From an uncultured Rhodocyclaceae bacterium (GTDB lineage: Bacteria > Pseudomonadota > Gammaproteobacteria > Burkholderiales > Rhodocyclaceae): DNA of 64,000 nucleotides. How positions within the stretch are numbered: position 1 is the first letter of the stretch; each line of letters begins with the position of its first letter. The notes below the pieces were generated by a model. That model made no database searches. It had not been told where the DNA came from and was given only the letters and a program-made list of their open reading frames with translations. Positions 1-9,498 of this stretch are shown here, in pieces. The stretch spans positions 558,001 through 622,000 of the forward strand of contig CAJQTY010000002.1 of the NCBI GenBank assembly GCA_907163075.1, written 5' to 3'. Both the position numbers and the translations under genes were made by a program.

Positions 1-1
1 C

Positions 2-337
2 GCCGTGGAAATCGCCAGCCAGATGCTGCGCCAGAGTCTGCGCGTCAGGCCGGAGCTGCTGCTGCCGGTGGTGCGCGAGGCCGTCGCCGCGCTGCACCAG
101 CATTCCGGCCATCCAGCGCTTTTCGCCCACCCACAGGACGTGGCGCTGATTCGTAAGCATCTTGGCGATCAGCTTGCACACAGCAACTGGCGAATCATCG
201 AAGATGCCGCGCTGACCGCCGGTGGATGCCGTGTCGAGCTGGGCGCCAGCGAAGTCGACGCGACGCTGGAGACGCGCTGGCGGCGGGTGATCGAGTCGAT
301 CGGAATCAGCCAGGAGTGGCTGATCGACAAACCATGA
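2..337 (+). CDS. fliH: FliH, flagellar export ATPase regulator (3' part)
   Basis: The frame is already open at the window edge, so only the last ~111 residues are present. The segment has the helical FliH C-terminal character (Ala/Leu/Arg-rich with a late Trp, ending [14 protein letters not shown]). FliH binds and restrains the FliI ATPase and docks it at the export gate. Assignment rests mainly on its position immediately before fliI (13-bp gap) at the head of the fliHIJKLMNOPQR series; the fragment alone would be weak evidence. An internal GTG near position 5 is not a credible start because upstream sequence is simply missing. Confidence 0.8.
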   Translation, partial: AVEIASQMLRQSLRVRPELLLPVVREAVAALHQHSGHPALFAHPQDVALIRKHLGDQLAHSNWRIIEDAALTAGGCRVELGASEVDATLETRWRRVIESIGISQEWLIDKP

Positions 338-350
338 GGCGCGCACCGGC

Positions 351-1769
351 ATGAACGACTTTGCACCCAGAGACCATCTGGCTGGCTGGCGCGGCTTTCT
401 CGAAAACTGCCGCGAAGCCGTGACGCAAGCTGTCCCGCTGTTGCCGAGCGGGCACCTGACGCGCATCAACGGCCTGGTGATGGAGGCGTCCGGCCTCAAA
501 TTGCCGCTCGGCAGTTCATGCCGGATTCTTCCCATCGGCGGGTCGCCGATCGAAGCCGAAGTTGTCGGTTTCAACGGCGAGCGGCTGTTCCTCATGCCAT
601 CGGAGGATGTCTACGGCCTGTCGCCCGGCGCCCGGGTCGTCGCGATCGAAACGCCGACACCGCCGCCAAAACTGGGGCAGCCCATTCCGGCCAGGCGGCG
701 CGCGATCGATCGCGCCAAGCTGCTGCCGGTCGGCGACGCACTGCTCGGCCGCATCCTCGACGGCGCCGGTCGCCCACTGGACAAAAACGGCCCGCTCAGC
801 GCCGATACCCTGCGCCCACTCCAGGGTCGTCCGATCAACCCGATGTCGCGCGCGCCGATCGAGCAGTCGCTGGATGTCGGGGTGCGCGCCATCAACGCGC
901 TGCTGACCGTCGGCCGCGGCCAGCGCATGGGACTCTTTGCCGGTTCAGGCGTTGGCAAGAGCGTCCTGCTCGGCATGATGGCGCGCTATACCGAAGCACA
1001 AATCATCGTCGTCGGACTGATCGGCGAGCGCGGCCGTGAAGTAAAGGAATTCATCGAGCAGATTCTCGGCGAGGAAGGCCTGCGCCGCTCCGTCGTCGTC
1101 GCCGCGCCGGCCGACGTCAGTCCGTTGATGCGCCTGCAGGGCGCCGCCTACGCCACGTCGATCGCCGAACATTTTCGCGACCAGGGTCGGCATGTGCTGC
1201 TGATCATGGATTCGCTCACCCGCTACGCGATGGCGCAACGCGAGATTGCACTGGCCATCGGCGAACCGCCGGTCACGCGCGGCTACCCGCCCTCGGTCTT
1301 CGCCCGACTGCCACAGCTTGTCGAACGCGCTGGCAACGGCGCCGATGGTGGCGGTTCGATCACCGCTTTCTATACGGTGCTGGCCGAAGGCGACGACCAG
1401 CAGGATCCGATCGCCGATGCCGCACGCGCCATCCTCGACGGTCACGTCGTGCTTTCACGGACTTTGGCCGATGCCGGCCATTACCCGGCAATCGACATCG
1501 AACAGTCGATCTCGCGGGCCATGGTCAATCTGATCACGCCGCAGCACTTCGAGCAGATCCGTCACTTCAAGCAACTCTTCTCGCGCTACCAGCGTTCGCG
1601 CGATCTGATCAGTGTCGGCGCCTACGCGGCTGGCACCGACCCGTTGCTCGACCAGGCGATCAAGCTCTACCCCGCATTCGAAGGCTTCCTGCAACAAACG
1701 CTGGGCGAGCGTGCCGATTTTGAGAGCAGCGCCGATCGACTTTACGCCCTGTTTGGCGCCCGCCGCTGA
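351..1769 (+). CDS. fliI: FliI, flagellum-specific ATPase
   Basis: This 472-aa protein is the hexameric ATPase that energises unloading and export of flagellar type III substrates at the cytoplasmic face. The Walker A loop GSGVGKS lies at residues 198-204, and a Walker B stretch [18 protein letters not shown] follows near residue 285, then the family segment [14 protein letters not shown]. Length matches the family (about 440-470 aa). It is related to the F1 beta subunit but the flagellar context and its placement between fliH and fliJ identify it. ATG start, 8 bp before fliJ. Confidence 0.98.
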   Translation: MNDFAPRDHLAGWRGFLENCREAVTQAVPLLPSGHLTRINGLVMEASGLKLPLGSSCRILPIGGSPIEAEVVGFNGERLFLMPSEDVYGLSPGARVVAIETPTPPPKLGQPIPARRRAIDRAKLLPVGDALLGRILDGAGRPLDKNGPLSADTLRPLQGRPINPMSRAPIEQSLDVGVRAINALLTVGRGQRMGLFAGSGVGKSVLLGMMARYTEAQIIVVGLIGERGREVKEFIEQILGEEGLRRSVVVAAPADVSPLMRLQGAAYATSIAEHFRDQGRHVLLIMDSLTRYAMAQREIALAIGEPPVTRGYPPSVFARLPQLVERAGNGADGGGSITAFYTVLAEGDDQQDPIADAARAILDGHVVLSRTLADAGHYPAIDIEQSISRAMVNLITPQHFEQIRHFKQLFSRYQRSRDLISVGAYAAGTDPLLDQAIKLYPAFEGFLQQTLGERADFESSADRLYALFGARR

Positions 1770-1777
1770 GTTCGCAC

Positions 1778-2224
1778 ATGACCAAGCCGTTCGCCCTGCA
1801 AACGGTGCTCGAACTGATGCAAATTCGTGCCGACGAGGCGACGAATCGGCTGGCGCGATTGATTGCCAGCGAGCGCGACGCCAGAAACAAACTCGAAATG
1901 TTGCAGCAATATCGTGACGAATACGCAACACGTTTCCGGCAGTCCGCCCAGAATGGAATAAGCCAGCGCGAATGGCACAATTACCAGGAGTTTCTCAACC
2001 GCCTCGACGAAGCCATTGACAGCCAGTGTCAGGCGGTCGATCTGCAGGTACAGAACAGGGCCAACGGTCAGGCGCTCTGGCAGCAGCAGCGAACCAAACT
2101 CAAGGCCTTCAATACGCTCTCGGATCGTCACCATGCCAGCGAAAATGTCCAGGAGCAAAAGCGTGAGCAAAAAACGCAGGATGAATTTTCCGCACGCTTC
2201 AGGAACGACAGGAAACCGCGCTAA
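1778..2224 (+). CDS. fliJ: FliJ, flagellar export chaperone/ATPase stalk
   Basis: This 148-aa protein is predicted almost entirely alpha-helical and is rich in Gln, Arg, Glu and Lys, with the FliJ pattern of a long antiparallel coiled coil (for example LQTVLELMQIRADEATNRLA at the start). FliJ is the central stalk of the FliI ring and links it to the FlhA gate. It follows fliI by 8 bp, the standard order. Sequence conservation in this family is low, so synteny carries part of the call. Confidence 0.93.
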   Translation: MTKPFALQTVLELMQIRADEATNRLARLIASERDARNKLEMLQQYRDEYATRFRQSAQNGISQREWHNYQEFLNRLDEAIDSQCQAVDLQVQNRANGQALWQQQRTKLKAFNTLSDRHHASENVQEQKREQKTQDEFSARFRNDRKPR

Positions 2225-2262
2225 TCCCCAGGCAAGTGGCAGCACGATACTGGGCGCACGAC

Positions 2263-2277
2263 TGGCACCAATATTGC
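2263..2277 (+). promoter_or_regulatory. Sigma-54 promoter of fliK
   Basis: TGGCACCAATATTGC matches the -24/-12 consensus TGGCAC-N5-TTGC with exactly ten bases between the GG and GC pairs. The predicted transcript start, about 12 bases downstream near 2289, leaves a ~26-nt leader containing AAGGA before the fliK ATG at 2315. This implies RpoN plus an enhancer-binding activator (FleQ/FlrC class, not in this window) switch on fliK and the genes behind it separately from fliHIJ. Confidence 0.85.
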
Positions 2278-2314
2278 GTACACCTGAGCAACTCTTGTTC
2301 TCAAGGATACGACC

Positions 2315-3340
2315 ATGGCCGTTACCATTGTTTCGTCGCTGCCCAAGCCAGCGCCGCCCAAGGCCGCCGACACTACGGCCGAGGCTTCGGCTGGCAATGC
2401 CCCCGCTAGCGACGTGAGCGGCGCCGATTTTGCAAGCCTGCTCGTGGGTCAATTGGCGCCCGTCATGCCGCAGGCGCTCCCGGAAGACCCCGCCCAAGCG
2501 GAACTGCCGGCAACCGACGCAGTGTCGATGCTGGCGACGCTCGGCATCGTCCCGCCGATACCGGCACAGGGCGCGGCATCAGCTTTGTCGGGCTCAGGCA
2601 AGGTGGACACCACAGCATCGGCGAACCCGTTGACGCCGCTGCAGAACAGCGGACAGAGCCTGAAGGCGGAGGGGAAAACAGAACCCGCAACAACCGAGCT
2701 TGCTCTCGGCGTCACGCTCACTGCCGATGAGAAACCGGCAAAATTTGCCGCCGCCTTGTCCGGCTTGTCGGCTGCACCGCTGGCTGACACTGTGTCCGGC
2801 AAGGCCGCTGCGTCCGAGTCGACGCCGAACAACCTGGCCGCGATCACCAACACCCTGCACGGCAACGCGACTAACCCGGTACATAACCGGGAAACCTCGC
2901 TGACGCTCCCGTCACCCCTCCACAGCCCGGCCTGGACGTCCGATTTCGGCCAGAAAATCCTCTGGCTGGCCAGCAACGACAAGCAAACCGCACAACTCAC
3001 CCTCAACCCGCCGCAAATTGGGCCGATAGAGATATCGTTGAACGTTGAAAAAGGCACCGCCAGCGCGTCCTTCGTTTCAGCCAATGCCGATGTTCGGGAA
3101 GCCATCGAGACAGCCTTGCCAAGGTTGCGCGAAATGTTTGCCAGTGCCGGCATCGAGCTGGGCCAGACCAATGTCAGCGCCGAGTCGTTCAAGCAGCAGG
3201 CCGGAGGCAGTGGAGAAAATCGCGGTGCATCCCAATGGATGGGCGATAACGCTATACTGGTCGCCGACTTGGCTGGTTCATTGACAGCCGGGGCGTTTGC
3301 CACGCAACGCGGCAGTGGAACGGTCGACATCTTCGCTTGA
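2315..3340 (+). CDS. fliK: FliK, hook-length control protein
   Basis: This 341-aa protein is the molecular ruler that measures hook length and triggers the FlhB substrate switch. The N-terminal two thirds is low-complexity, Ala/Pro/Thr/Ser-rich ruler sequence. From about residue 205 a compact C-terminal domain appears with the family core QLTLNPPQIGPIEISL followed by an alternating strand/helix pattern and a Gln/Gly-rich tail. Size is within the broad FliK range. A sigma-54 promoter and its own Shine-Dalgarno sit just upstream. Confidence 0.92.
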   Translation: MAVTIVSSLPKPAPPKAADTTAEASAGNAPASDVSGADFASLLVGQLAPVMPQALPEDPAQAELPATDAVSMLATLGIVPPIPAQGAASALSGSGKVDTTASANPLTPLQNSGQSLKAEGKTEPATTELALGVTLTADEKPAKFAAALSGLSAAPLADTVSGKAAASESTPNNLAAITNTLHGNATNPVHNRETSLTLPSPLHSPAWTSDFGQKILWLASNDKQTAQLTLNPPQIGPIEISLNVEKGTASASFVSANADVREAIETALPRLREMFASAGIELGQTNVSAESFKQQAGGSGENRGASQWMGDNAILVADLAGSLTAGAFATQRGSGTVDIFA

Positions 3341-3404
3341 ATCCGGGAACAAAATGGATTCGCCGGTGAAGCGGCCACGAGCGAAAACAAGAGGGGAATT
3401 GTAA

Positions 3405-3938
3405 ATGGCCAAGCCCGCCAAACCGGAAGCAGAGGGAACCGAAGCCGCACCGCCGAAGAAGAGCAAAAAGCTGCTGATCATTATCGTCGTTGCCCTGGTG
3501 CTGGTTCTGGCTATCGGCGGCGGCGTCTTGTTCTGGATGAAGGGACACAGTGCCCAGGACGGTGAAGACGAAGAGGTCGCCACCGAAAAAGCCAAACCGG
3601 ACAAGAAGAAAGGCGCCAAGGAGGCCGCGCCGGTCTATGTCGCGCTTGACGCATTTACCGTGAACCTTGTTGGTGACCAGTTCCTGCAGTTGGTCATTTC
3701 CGTCGAAGTCGAGGATATGCCGGTCGGCGACAAGCTCAAATCCTACACGCCAAAGCTGCGCAACAACGTGATGATGCTGTTGTCAAGCAAGAAGTCGTCG
3801 GACCTGATGACCAAGGAAGGCAAGGAGACGCTGGCCACCGAGATCCGCGACCTGATGAACGACATTATCGAGCCCGGCGCCAAGGCTGGCCAGGGTCCGA
3901 TCAAAGAAGTCTTGTTTACCTCCTTCATCATTCAATAA
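3405..3938 (+). CDS. fliL: FliL, basal-body-associated stator protein
   Basis: A 177-aa single-pass inner-membrane protein. Lysine-rich N-terminus (residues 1-23), one strong membrane helix (about 24-46, LLIIIVVALVLVLAIGGGVL), a charged linker and a periplasmic domain ending in the typical KEVLFTSFIIQ C-terminus. FliL rings surround the stator units and help torque generation. GAGGGGAATT upstream provides the ribosome site; fliM begins 6 bp after its stop. Confidence 0.96.
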   Translation: MAKPAKPEAEGTEAAPPKKSKKLLIIIVVALVLVLAIGGGVLFWMKGHSAQDGEDEEVATEKAKPDKKKGAKEAAPVYVALDAFTVNLVGDQFLQLVISVEVEDMPVGDKLKSYTPKLRNNVMMLLSSKKSSDLMTKEGKETLATEIRDLMNDIIEPGAKAGQGPIKEVLFTSFIIQ

Positions 3939-3944
3939 GCGGCA

Positions 3945-4949
3945 ATGGCCTCCGACTTTCTTTCCCAGGACGAAGTCGACGCTCTGCTCAAGGGCGTCAC
4001 CGGCGAGACCGACGAGCCCGAAACGTCAGCGCAGGAAGAAGGGGGCGTTCGTGGCTACAACCTGGGAACCCAGGAGCGCATCGTCCGCGGACGCATGCCG
4101 ACGCTGGAACTGATCAACGAGCGTTTCGCGCGCTATCTGCGCATCGGCCTTTTCAACTACATGCATCGGACGACCGAGATCTCGGTGGGCCCGATCCGGG
4201 TGCAAAAATACAGCGAATTCATCCGTAATCTGGTCGTTCCGACCAACCTGAATCTGATTGCCGCCAAACCACTGCGCGGCACCTCGCTTTTCGTCCTCGA
4301 CCCCAATCTGGTTTTCCTCGTTGTCGATAACATGTTCGGCGGCGACGGCCGCTTCCACACGCGCGTGGAAGGCCGTGACTTCACGCCGACCGAACAGCGC
4401 ATCATCCAAGCGCTGCTCGGTGTCATATTCAACGAATACTCGCGCTCTTGGAAGCCGGTATACGATATTTCCTTCGAATACATCCGTTCGGAGATGAATT
4501 CGCAGTTTGCCAATATCGCCACGCCGTCCGAGATCGTCATTTCGACGACGTTCTCCCTGGAGTTCGGCGGAACGGCCGCTGACATGCACATCTGCTTCCC
4601 TTACTCGATGATCGAGCCGATCCGCGACTTGCTTTACAGCACCATGCAAAGCGACCAGCTATCGACCGATCAGCGCTGGATTATCATGCTGCGCAAGCAG
4701 TTGAAGGATGCTGAAGTCGAAATCGCGGCGCAACTCGCAACAACGACGGTCTCGCTTGGCCATATACTCAAGATGAAGGTGGGCGACATAATTCCGCTCA
4801 CCATCCCCGAGAAAATCATCGCCAAGGTCGACGACATCCCGCTCATGGAATGCCGCTACGGACAGCAAGGCGGCCAATACGCACTCAAGATCGAACGATT
4901 CATAACACCGGACGGTGACGAAATCGCCAATGGAGACAAGCATGGCTGA
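3945..4949 (+). CDS. fliM: FliM, flagellar switch protein
   Basis: This 334-aa C-ring protein receives CheY-P and sets rotor direction. The N-terminal peptide FLSQDEVDALLKGV is the conserved CheY-P docking motif. A middle CheC-like domain and a C-terminal SpoA domain (KMKVGDIIPLTIPEKI onward) follow. Length equals the usual ~330 aa. Its last codons overlap the fliN start by 8 bases, indicating translational coupling of two proteins that assemble together. Confidence 0.98.
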   Translation: MASDFLSQDEVDALLKGVTGETDEPETSAQEEGGVRGYNLGTQERIVRGRMPTLELINERFARYLRIGLFNYMHRTTEISVGPIRVQKYSEFIRNLVVPTNLNLIAAKPLRGTSLFVLDPNLVFLVVDNMFGGDGRFHTRVEGRDFTPTEQRIIQALLGVIFNEYSRSWKPVYDISFEYIRSEMNSQFANIATPSEIVISTTFSLEFGGTAADMHICFPYSMIEPIRDLLYSTMQSDQLSTDQRWIIMLRKQLKDAEVEIAAQLATTTVSLGHILKMKVGDIIPLTIPEKIIAKVDDIPLMECRYGQQGGQYALKIERFITPDGDEIANGDKHG

Positions 4950-5361
4950 CGAAAACGACGAGACGCTGGACTCAGCGGAAGACGATTGGGCGGCGGCGAT
5001 GGCCGAACAGGCGACTGTCGATGCGTCGTCGACGGCCAGTGCGCAGCCGGCGCAGATATTTCCCGCCTTTGGCGATACCGACGGCAAGGCGTCGATGATG
5101 AACGAACTCGACATGATCCTGGACATCCCGGTCCAGATCGCCGTCGAACTCGGCCGCACGAAAATAACGATCAAGAATCTCCTGCAGCTTGCTCATGGGT
5201 CCGTCGTCGAACTCGACGCCATGGCCGGCGAACCGATGAGTGTCCTTGTCAATGGAACGCTCATCGCCCAAGGCGAAGTCGTCGTGGTTAACGACAAATT
5301 CGGCATCCGCCTCACCGACATCATCACCCCGTCCGAGCGCATGCGAAAAGCCGGGCGCTGA
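4942..5361 (+). CDS. fliN: FliN, flagellar switch protein
   Basis: This 139-aa protein forms the lower C-ring with FliM. An acidic, Ala-rich N-terminus is followed by a C-terminal SpoA domain from residue ~55, with LDIPVQIAVELGRTKITIK, LAHGSVVELD, GTLIAQGEVVVVNDKFGIRL and a terminal ERMRKAGR, all classic FliN. The start at 4942 is preferred over an in-frame upstream ATG at 4915 because GGAGA lies 5 bases before it and because it gives only a short overlap with fliM. Confidence 0.97.
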   Translation: MADENDETLDSAEDDWAAAMAEQATVDASSTASAQPAQIFPAFGDTDGKASMMNELDMILDIPVQIAVELGRTKITIKNLLQLAHGSVVELDAMAGEPMSVLVNGTLIAQGEVVVVNDKFGIRLTDIITPSERMRKAGR

Positions 5362-5459
5362 AGCGGACGCACGGGCGCAGATCGGCAGCAAAGAGCGAAG
5401 TATCACCTTGTGCCCGCATGCTTTAAGATAGCGGCCAGAACCCATTCCGGCCGACTGAC

Positions 5460-5909
5460 TTGATCCGACTTTCCAGATTCTCCAGACTTTTTACCGGTGG
5501 CGCCTGTGGCCTGGCGCTCTGCGCGCCTTTTGCCACTGCGCTGGCGCAAACCGCTGCCGCCGAGCCGCCGGGCGTCTCGGGTGCGGCGATCCTGCAAATG
5601 CTGCTGGCCCTGGCGCTGATCGTCGGCATCCTGTTCATCGGCGCTTATTTCTTGCGCCGTCTCAATGGCGGCAGAAGCTTCGGCAACAGTGGCCCGCTGC
5701 GGCTGGTCGGCGGCCTGATGATCAGCGCGCGGGAGCGAATCATCGTGGTCGAAGTGGAAGATACGTGGATCGTTGTCGGTGTTGTCCCGGGACAGATCAA
5801 AACCTTGCATACGCTTCCCAAGGGTGAGCTTGGCGCCACTCAGGCCGGTGAACGACACTTTGGTCAATGGCTAAAGCAGATGACCGAGCGCAACAATGAA
5901 AAAAAGTAG
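5460..5909 (+). CDS. fliO: FliO, flagellar export gate assembly protein
   Basis: A 149-aa protein starting at TTG with a signal-like leader ([20 protein letters not shown]), then one membrane helix (around residues 40-60, [23 protein letters not shown] cut to core here) and a cytoplasmic domain containing [20 protein letters not shown]. FliO helps the FliP ring assemble. It overlaps fliP by 14 bases. The TTG start is the only reasonable one; no ATG lies in frame near the beginning. Confidence 0.9.
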   Translation: MIRLSRFSRLFTGGACGLALCAPFATALAQTAAAEPPGVSGAAILQMLLALALIVGILFIGAYFLRRLNGGRSFGNSGPLRLVGGLMISARERIIVVEVEDTWIVVGVVPGQIKTLHTLPKGELGATQAGERHFGQWLKQMTERNNEKK

Positions 5910-6657
5910 CTTTGCCCGCTGGATCGCCCTGCTGCCGCTGCTGCTCTTCCTCGCCCCGCTGACCGCTTGGGCGCAGACCGGCGGGTTGCCAGCGCTGACC
6001 AGCACGCCGGGCGCCGGCGGCAGCCAGACCTACACCCTGTCTGTCCAGACGCTGCTGACGCTGACCGCGCTGACCTTCATTCCCGCGGCGCTGCTGATGA
6101 TGACCAGCTTTACCCGCATCATCATCGTGCTCGGGCTGCTGCGGCACGCGCTGGGCACGCAAACGTCCCCGCCCAACCAGGTCCTGGTCGGTCTCGCCCT
6201 GTTCCTGACTTTTTTCATCATGTCGCCGGTACTCGACAAAGTCTATGTCGACGCCTACCTGCCGCTCTCGGAGAACCGGATTACATTCGTGCAGGCCGTC
6301 GACCGCGGCGTGGTACCGCTGCGCAGCTTCATGCTCAAGCAAACGCGCGAAGCCGACATCGGCCTCTTTGCCCGGCTGGCCAATGCGCCGACGCTTGAAT
6401 CGGCGAATGACATCCCGATGCGCGTGCTGATTCCGGCCTTCGTCACCAGCGAGCTGAAAACCGCCTTCCAGATCGGCTTCATCATTTTCATTCCATTCCT
6501 GATCATCGACATGGTGGTGGCCAGTGTGCTGATGTCGATGGGCATGATGATGATGTCGCCGGTGATGGTCGCCCTGCCCTTCAAGCTGATGCTTTTTGTT
6601 CTCGTCGATGGCTGGCACCTGCTGCTGGGCTCACTGGTCATGAGCTTTACCACATGA
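5896..6657 (+). CDS. fliP: FliP, flagellar export gate protein
   Basis: A 253-aa polytopic membrane protein with a cleavable leader (ending LTAWA-QTGG) and four membrane segments. Family motifs are plain: [51 protein letters not shown] and the C-terminal [15 protein letters not shown]. Five FliP copies form the export channel with FliQ and FliR. ATGA overlap with fliQ. Confidence 0.98.
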   Translation: MKKSSFARWIALLPLLLFLAPLTAWAQTGGLPALTSTPGAGGSQTYTLSVQTLLTLTALTFIPAALLMMTSFTRIIIVLGLLRHALGTQTSPPNQVLVGLALFLTFFIMSPVLDKVYVDAYLPLSENRITFVQAVDRGVVPLRSFMLKQTREADIGLFARLANAPTLESANDIPMRVLIPAFVTSELKTAFQIGFIIFIPFLIIDMVVASVLMSMGMMMMSPVMVALPFKLMLFVLVDGWHLLLGSLVMSFTT

Positions 6658-6923
6658 CGCCCGAACTGGTCATGAACATCGGCCGCCAGGCCATCGAGAT
6701 GACTTTGTTTCTCTCCGGACCGCTGCTGCTGGCGGCCCTGGTTATAGGTCTGATCATCAGCATTTTTCAGGCGGCGACGCAGATCAACGAGCAGACTCTT
6801 TCCTTTATCCCGAAGCTGTTGGGAATGTTCATCGTGCTCATTCTGGCCGGACCCTGGATGCTGCAGATGATGGTTGACTACATCCGACGGCTATTCGAGA
6901 GCATTCCCCAGATCATCGGCTGA
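6654..6923 (+). CDS. fliQ: FliQ, flagellar export gate protein
   Basis: An 89-aa protein with two membrane hairpins. It opens [16 protein letters not shown] and contains the conserved [17 protein letters not shown] loop between the helices. FliQ packs around the FliPR core and closes the export gate. Its ATG overlaps the fliP stop as ATGA and fliR follows 7 bp after its own stop. Confidence 0.98.
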   Translation: MTPELVMNIGRQAIEMTLFLSGPLLLAALVIGLIISIFQAATQINEQTLSFIPKLLGMFIVLILAGPWMLQMMVDYIRRLFESIPQIIG

Positions 6924-6930
6924 GCCGTCC

Positions 6931-7707
6931 ATGATCAGCCTGACCACCGCAGAACTCAACGCCTGGCTGGCCGCCTTCTTTTTCCCGCTGGCGCGCATCC
7001 TGGCACTTCTTGTTGCCGCGCCGCCGTTCAACAACGTTGGACTATCGGCGCAGGTTCGGCTGGTGCTCGGGCTTACCATCGCCATCGCCGTCACACCGGC
7101 ACTTCCGGCCATTCCCGCGGTCGTGCCGGCGTCCGGGCTCGGGCTCCTGATCCTGGCCCAGCAGATGATCATCGGCTATGCCATGGGATTGGCCATGCGC
7201 CTGGTGTTCGCCGCCGTCGATCTGGCCGGTACCCTGATCAGCAACCAGATGGGACTTGGTTTTGCGACGGCGTACGACCCGCAGAGCGCGTCCCAGACCG
7301 GCGTGATTTCCGAGTTCCTTGGCTTGCTGGCACTGCTGATTTTCATGGCCATCAATGGCCATCTCATGGTCATCGCCACGCTGGTGCAGAGCTTTACTGC
7401 CCTGCCCATAGGAACTTCGGCATTGAACGGAAGCTGGCTGAACCTGGCCAATGCCGGAGGACTGGTATTTTCTGCAGGCGTATTATTGTCGCTGCCGGTA
7501 GTCGTCGCGCTGCTGATCACCAATATCGCCCTGGGCGTACTCGGACGGGTGGCGCCGCAACTGAACCTGATGGCGATCGGTTTTCCCATAACCATCATAC
7601 TGGGATTTGCCACGCTCCTCATCAGCCTGTCGCACCTGAGTGCGCCGCTGCAACAAATGTTCGAGCATGGTTTGCAATCGATGCTCGGCTTCTTCGTCCT
7701 CCGCTAG
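6931..7707 (+). CDS. fliR: FliR, flagellar export gate protein
   Basis: A 258-aa hydrophobic protein with about six membrane helices that completes the FliPQR export channel. MISLTTAELNAWLAAFFFPL starts it, LVFAAVDLAGTLISNQMGLG and VALLITNIALGVLGRVAPQL are FliR signatures. The start at 6931 is chosen because it gives a normal length and lies just after the fliQ stop; an upstream in-frame ATG at 6874 would add a non-hydrophobic, unconserved stretch inside fliQ. It is the last gene of this operon and converges on the lipoprotein gene 19 bp away. Confidence 0.96.
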   Translation: MISLTTAELNAWLAAFFFPLARILALLVAAPPFNNVGLSAQVRLVLGLTIAIAVTPALPAIPAVVPASGLGLLILAQQMIIGYAMGLAMRLVFAAVDLAGTLISNQMGLGFATAYDPQSASQTGVISEFLGLLALLIFMAINGHLMVIATLVQSFTALPIGTSALNGSWLNLANAGGLVFSAGVLLSLPVVVALLITNIALGVLGRVAPQLNLMAIGFPITIILGFATLLISLSHLSAPLQQMFEHGLQSMLGFFVLR

Positions 7708-7726
7708 CTGCCGGGCTGCTCCGGCG

Positions 7727-8143
7727 CTAGTTTCGCGGAACCAGAACATTCACCAGCTGGATTGTCCCCTCGGAAAAGCGGTAGGTCAGCGGAGAACTCG
7801 AGTCGATACCCTCCGTATAATCGAGGATGCGGAAGTCGGTATAGCCTTTTTCGCGCTGCAGTTGCAGCGCGCGCCGCTTGACGATCTGGATCGCTTCGCC
7901 ATCGCCGCCGGTGCGGTAACTGCGGGCGCGCAGGGCGAAATGATAGGTGTCGGCGGTCAGGGCCTGTTCCCTGATGCTCCAGTTCGGCGCCAACGGATCG
8001 TTGATCACGACGCTGTTCGTCAGTTCAATGGCAGACCGCGTATTGATCCCGCCGGTCGCCATGTTGACCGAACTGCTCGCCGTGCAGCCGACAAGCAGCA
8101 GGGCCAGCAATGCCGTCAAAATGCGAGGCACGCCGCCGCTCAC
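7727..8143 (-). CDS. Uncharacterised lipoprotein coupled to flgL
   Basis: A 138-aa protein with a clear lipoprotein leader: hydrophobic core LTALLALLLVGC with the lipobox Cys at residue 20 followed by TASSS (no Asp at +2, so outer membrane is likely). The mature part is a small soluble domain with LRARSYRTGGDGEAIQIVKR and KGYTDFRILDYTEGIDSS. The start overlaps the flgL stop by 4 bases (ATGA), so it is translated with the late flagellar genes. I do not recognise a named family; a flagellum- or envelope-associated role is an inference from coupling only. Confidence 0.8.
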   Translation of the reverse strand: MSGGVPRILTALLALLLVGCTASSSVNMATGGINTRSAIELTNSVVINDPLAPNWSIREQALTADTYHFALRARSYRTGGDGEAIQIVKRRALQLQREKGYTDFRILDYTEGIDSSSPLTYRFSEGTIQLVNVLVPRN

Positions 8144-9489
8144 AGGTAGTTGAACAGGCTCAGGCCGCTGATCTGGGCGAACGATTTCTGCGCCGCATCG
8201 AGAAATGTCTTTTGCATCGTAAAATCGGAAATCGCTTTCACCGGATCGAGATCCTGCAGTTCCGACAAGTTTGCCCGATACTGGAGATCGAGATCGCTGG
8301 ACGCCGTGCCCAGCGATTCAAGTTCGCGCACCCGCGTACCCACCGTGGCCTGAACGCGCCCGACGTTGTTCAAGGCCTGATCGAGGTTCAAAAGCTGGCC
8401 GGCAAGATCGTTGGTGAACTGCGTCGTTGAGTAGGTTGTTGCGCCTTGGGGGGTACGCAATATCCCGATCAGGTTCTGCATCGTCTGGAACATGCTCTGA
8501 CTGGAACTCGGCCTGATCGTGAACGTATCGCCATCGGCCGGAGCCCCCTGCACAACAAGCTGCGAACCGAAATCGGTGACCGCGGCGGCCGGCGGATTCG
8601 TTGTCGCCAGGCGGACTACCTGCCCCGGCGTGTAGGGCGCCGCAGCGCTGACCGCCACCGGGACAATTGGCGCCATCTTGTCCGAGACATCCCATAACTG
8701 ATAGGTGGTCACCCCGGCCGCCACGGTAAAGCGAAGCTGCAATGCCGGATTGGTCGCGTCGGACCAGGCGAAGCCATTGACCGCCTGCTGCCATTTCTGA
8801 GGATCGAGAACCGAACCGCCGTCGATGATGGCGCTTCCTTGATTGATACCGCCGGACAGATTTCCACCGGTTGCCGCGACGAAGGTGCCGTTTCCACCCT
8901 CCGGGTTCATGAAGACCTCGCTGCCAGCCACGTTCACGGCCAACTGCCGCGACGACGAGACCTGCAACAGGCGCTCGCCATCGTCACCAGAATAGCCATA
9001 GGGCGAAGTACTCGCCTGACCGACCGGAGCCAGCGCGGCATTGACGGCAAAGGGCCGCGTGCCACCCTGGTATCCGGAAAATAGATAGTCTCCGGCACCG
9101 TTCTGGCTATTGGCGATCCCGAGCATTTCTCCGAGACGCGCTTCGAGTTCGGTGGCAATGGCCTGCCGATCGGAATTGTTCAGCGTGCTGCTGTTGCCGG
9201 CCTGAACGACTCTTTCGCGCACATTTTGCAGCAGCAGGGTCAGCGAATTCAGTTGCGTGTCGACCAAGCCCAACTGGGCGTTGGCGTTGCCCTGGTTATT
9301 GACATGCTGCGCATTCACTCGCGTTGATTGCGTCACGATCAGGGCTTGCGCCGCAGCCACCGGATCATCCTCCGGCGTCAGGACCCGGCGCCCGGTCGAC
9401 AACTGGTTCTGAAGCTTGTAAAGACTGCTTTGATTGCGCTGGATGTTGAGCGTGCCTGCGTCGTAAATCTGACTTGTGCTGATACGCAT
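8140..9489 (-). CDS. flgL: FlgL, hook-filament junction protein
   Basis: A 449-aa flagellin-like junction protein (HAP3). The N-terminus MRISTSQIYDAGTLNIQRNQ and the segment LQNQLSTGRRVLTPEDDPVA match the conserved D0/D1 helices, and the C-terminus returns to coiled-coil with KAISDFTMQKTFLDAAQKS and SLFNYL. It is longer than the enterobacterial protein (~317 aa) because of an expanded middle domain. It lies 9 bp after flgK in one transcription unit served by a FliA promoter at 11746-11772. Confidence 0.97.
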   Translation of the reverse strand: MRISTSQIYDAGTLNIQRNQSSLYKLQNQLSTGRRVLTPEDDPVAAAQALIVTQSTRVNAQHVNNQGNANAQLGLVDTQLNSLTLLLQNVRERVVQAGNSSTLNNSDRQAIATELEARLGEMLGIANSQNGAGDYLFSGYQGGTRPFAVNAALAPVGQASTSPYGYSGDDGERLLQVSSSRQLAVNVAGSEVFMNPEGGNGTFVAATGGNLSGGINQGSAIIDGGSVLDPQKWQQAVNGFAWSDATNPALQLRFTVAAGVTTYQLWDVSDKMAPIVPVAVSAAAPYTPGQVVRLATTNPPAAAVTDFGSQLVVQGAPADGDTFTIRPSSSQSMFQTMQNLIGILRTPQGATTYSTTQFTNDLAGQLLNLDQALNNVGRVQATVGTRVRELESLGTASSDLDLQYRANLSELQDLDPVKAISDFTMQKTFLDAAQKSFAQISGLSLFNYL

Positions 9490-9498
9490 GGAAGTTCC

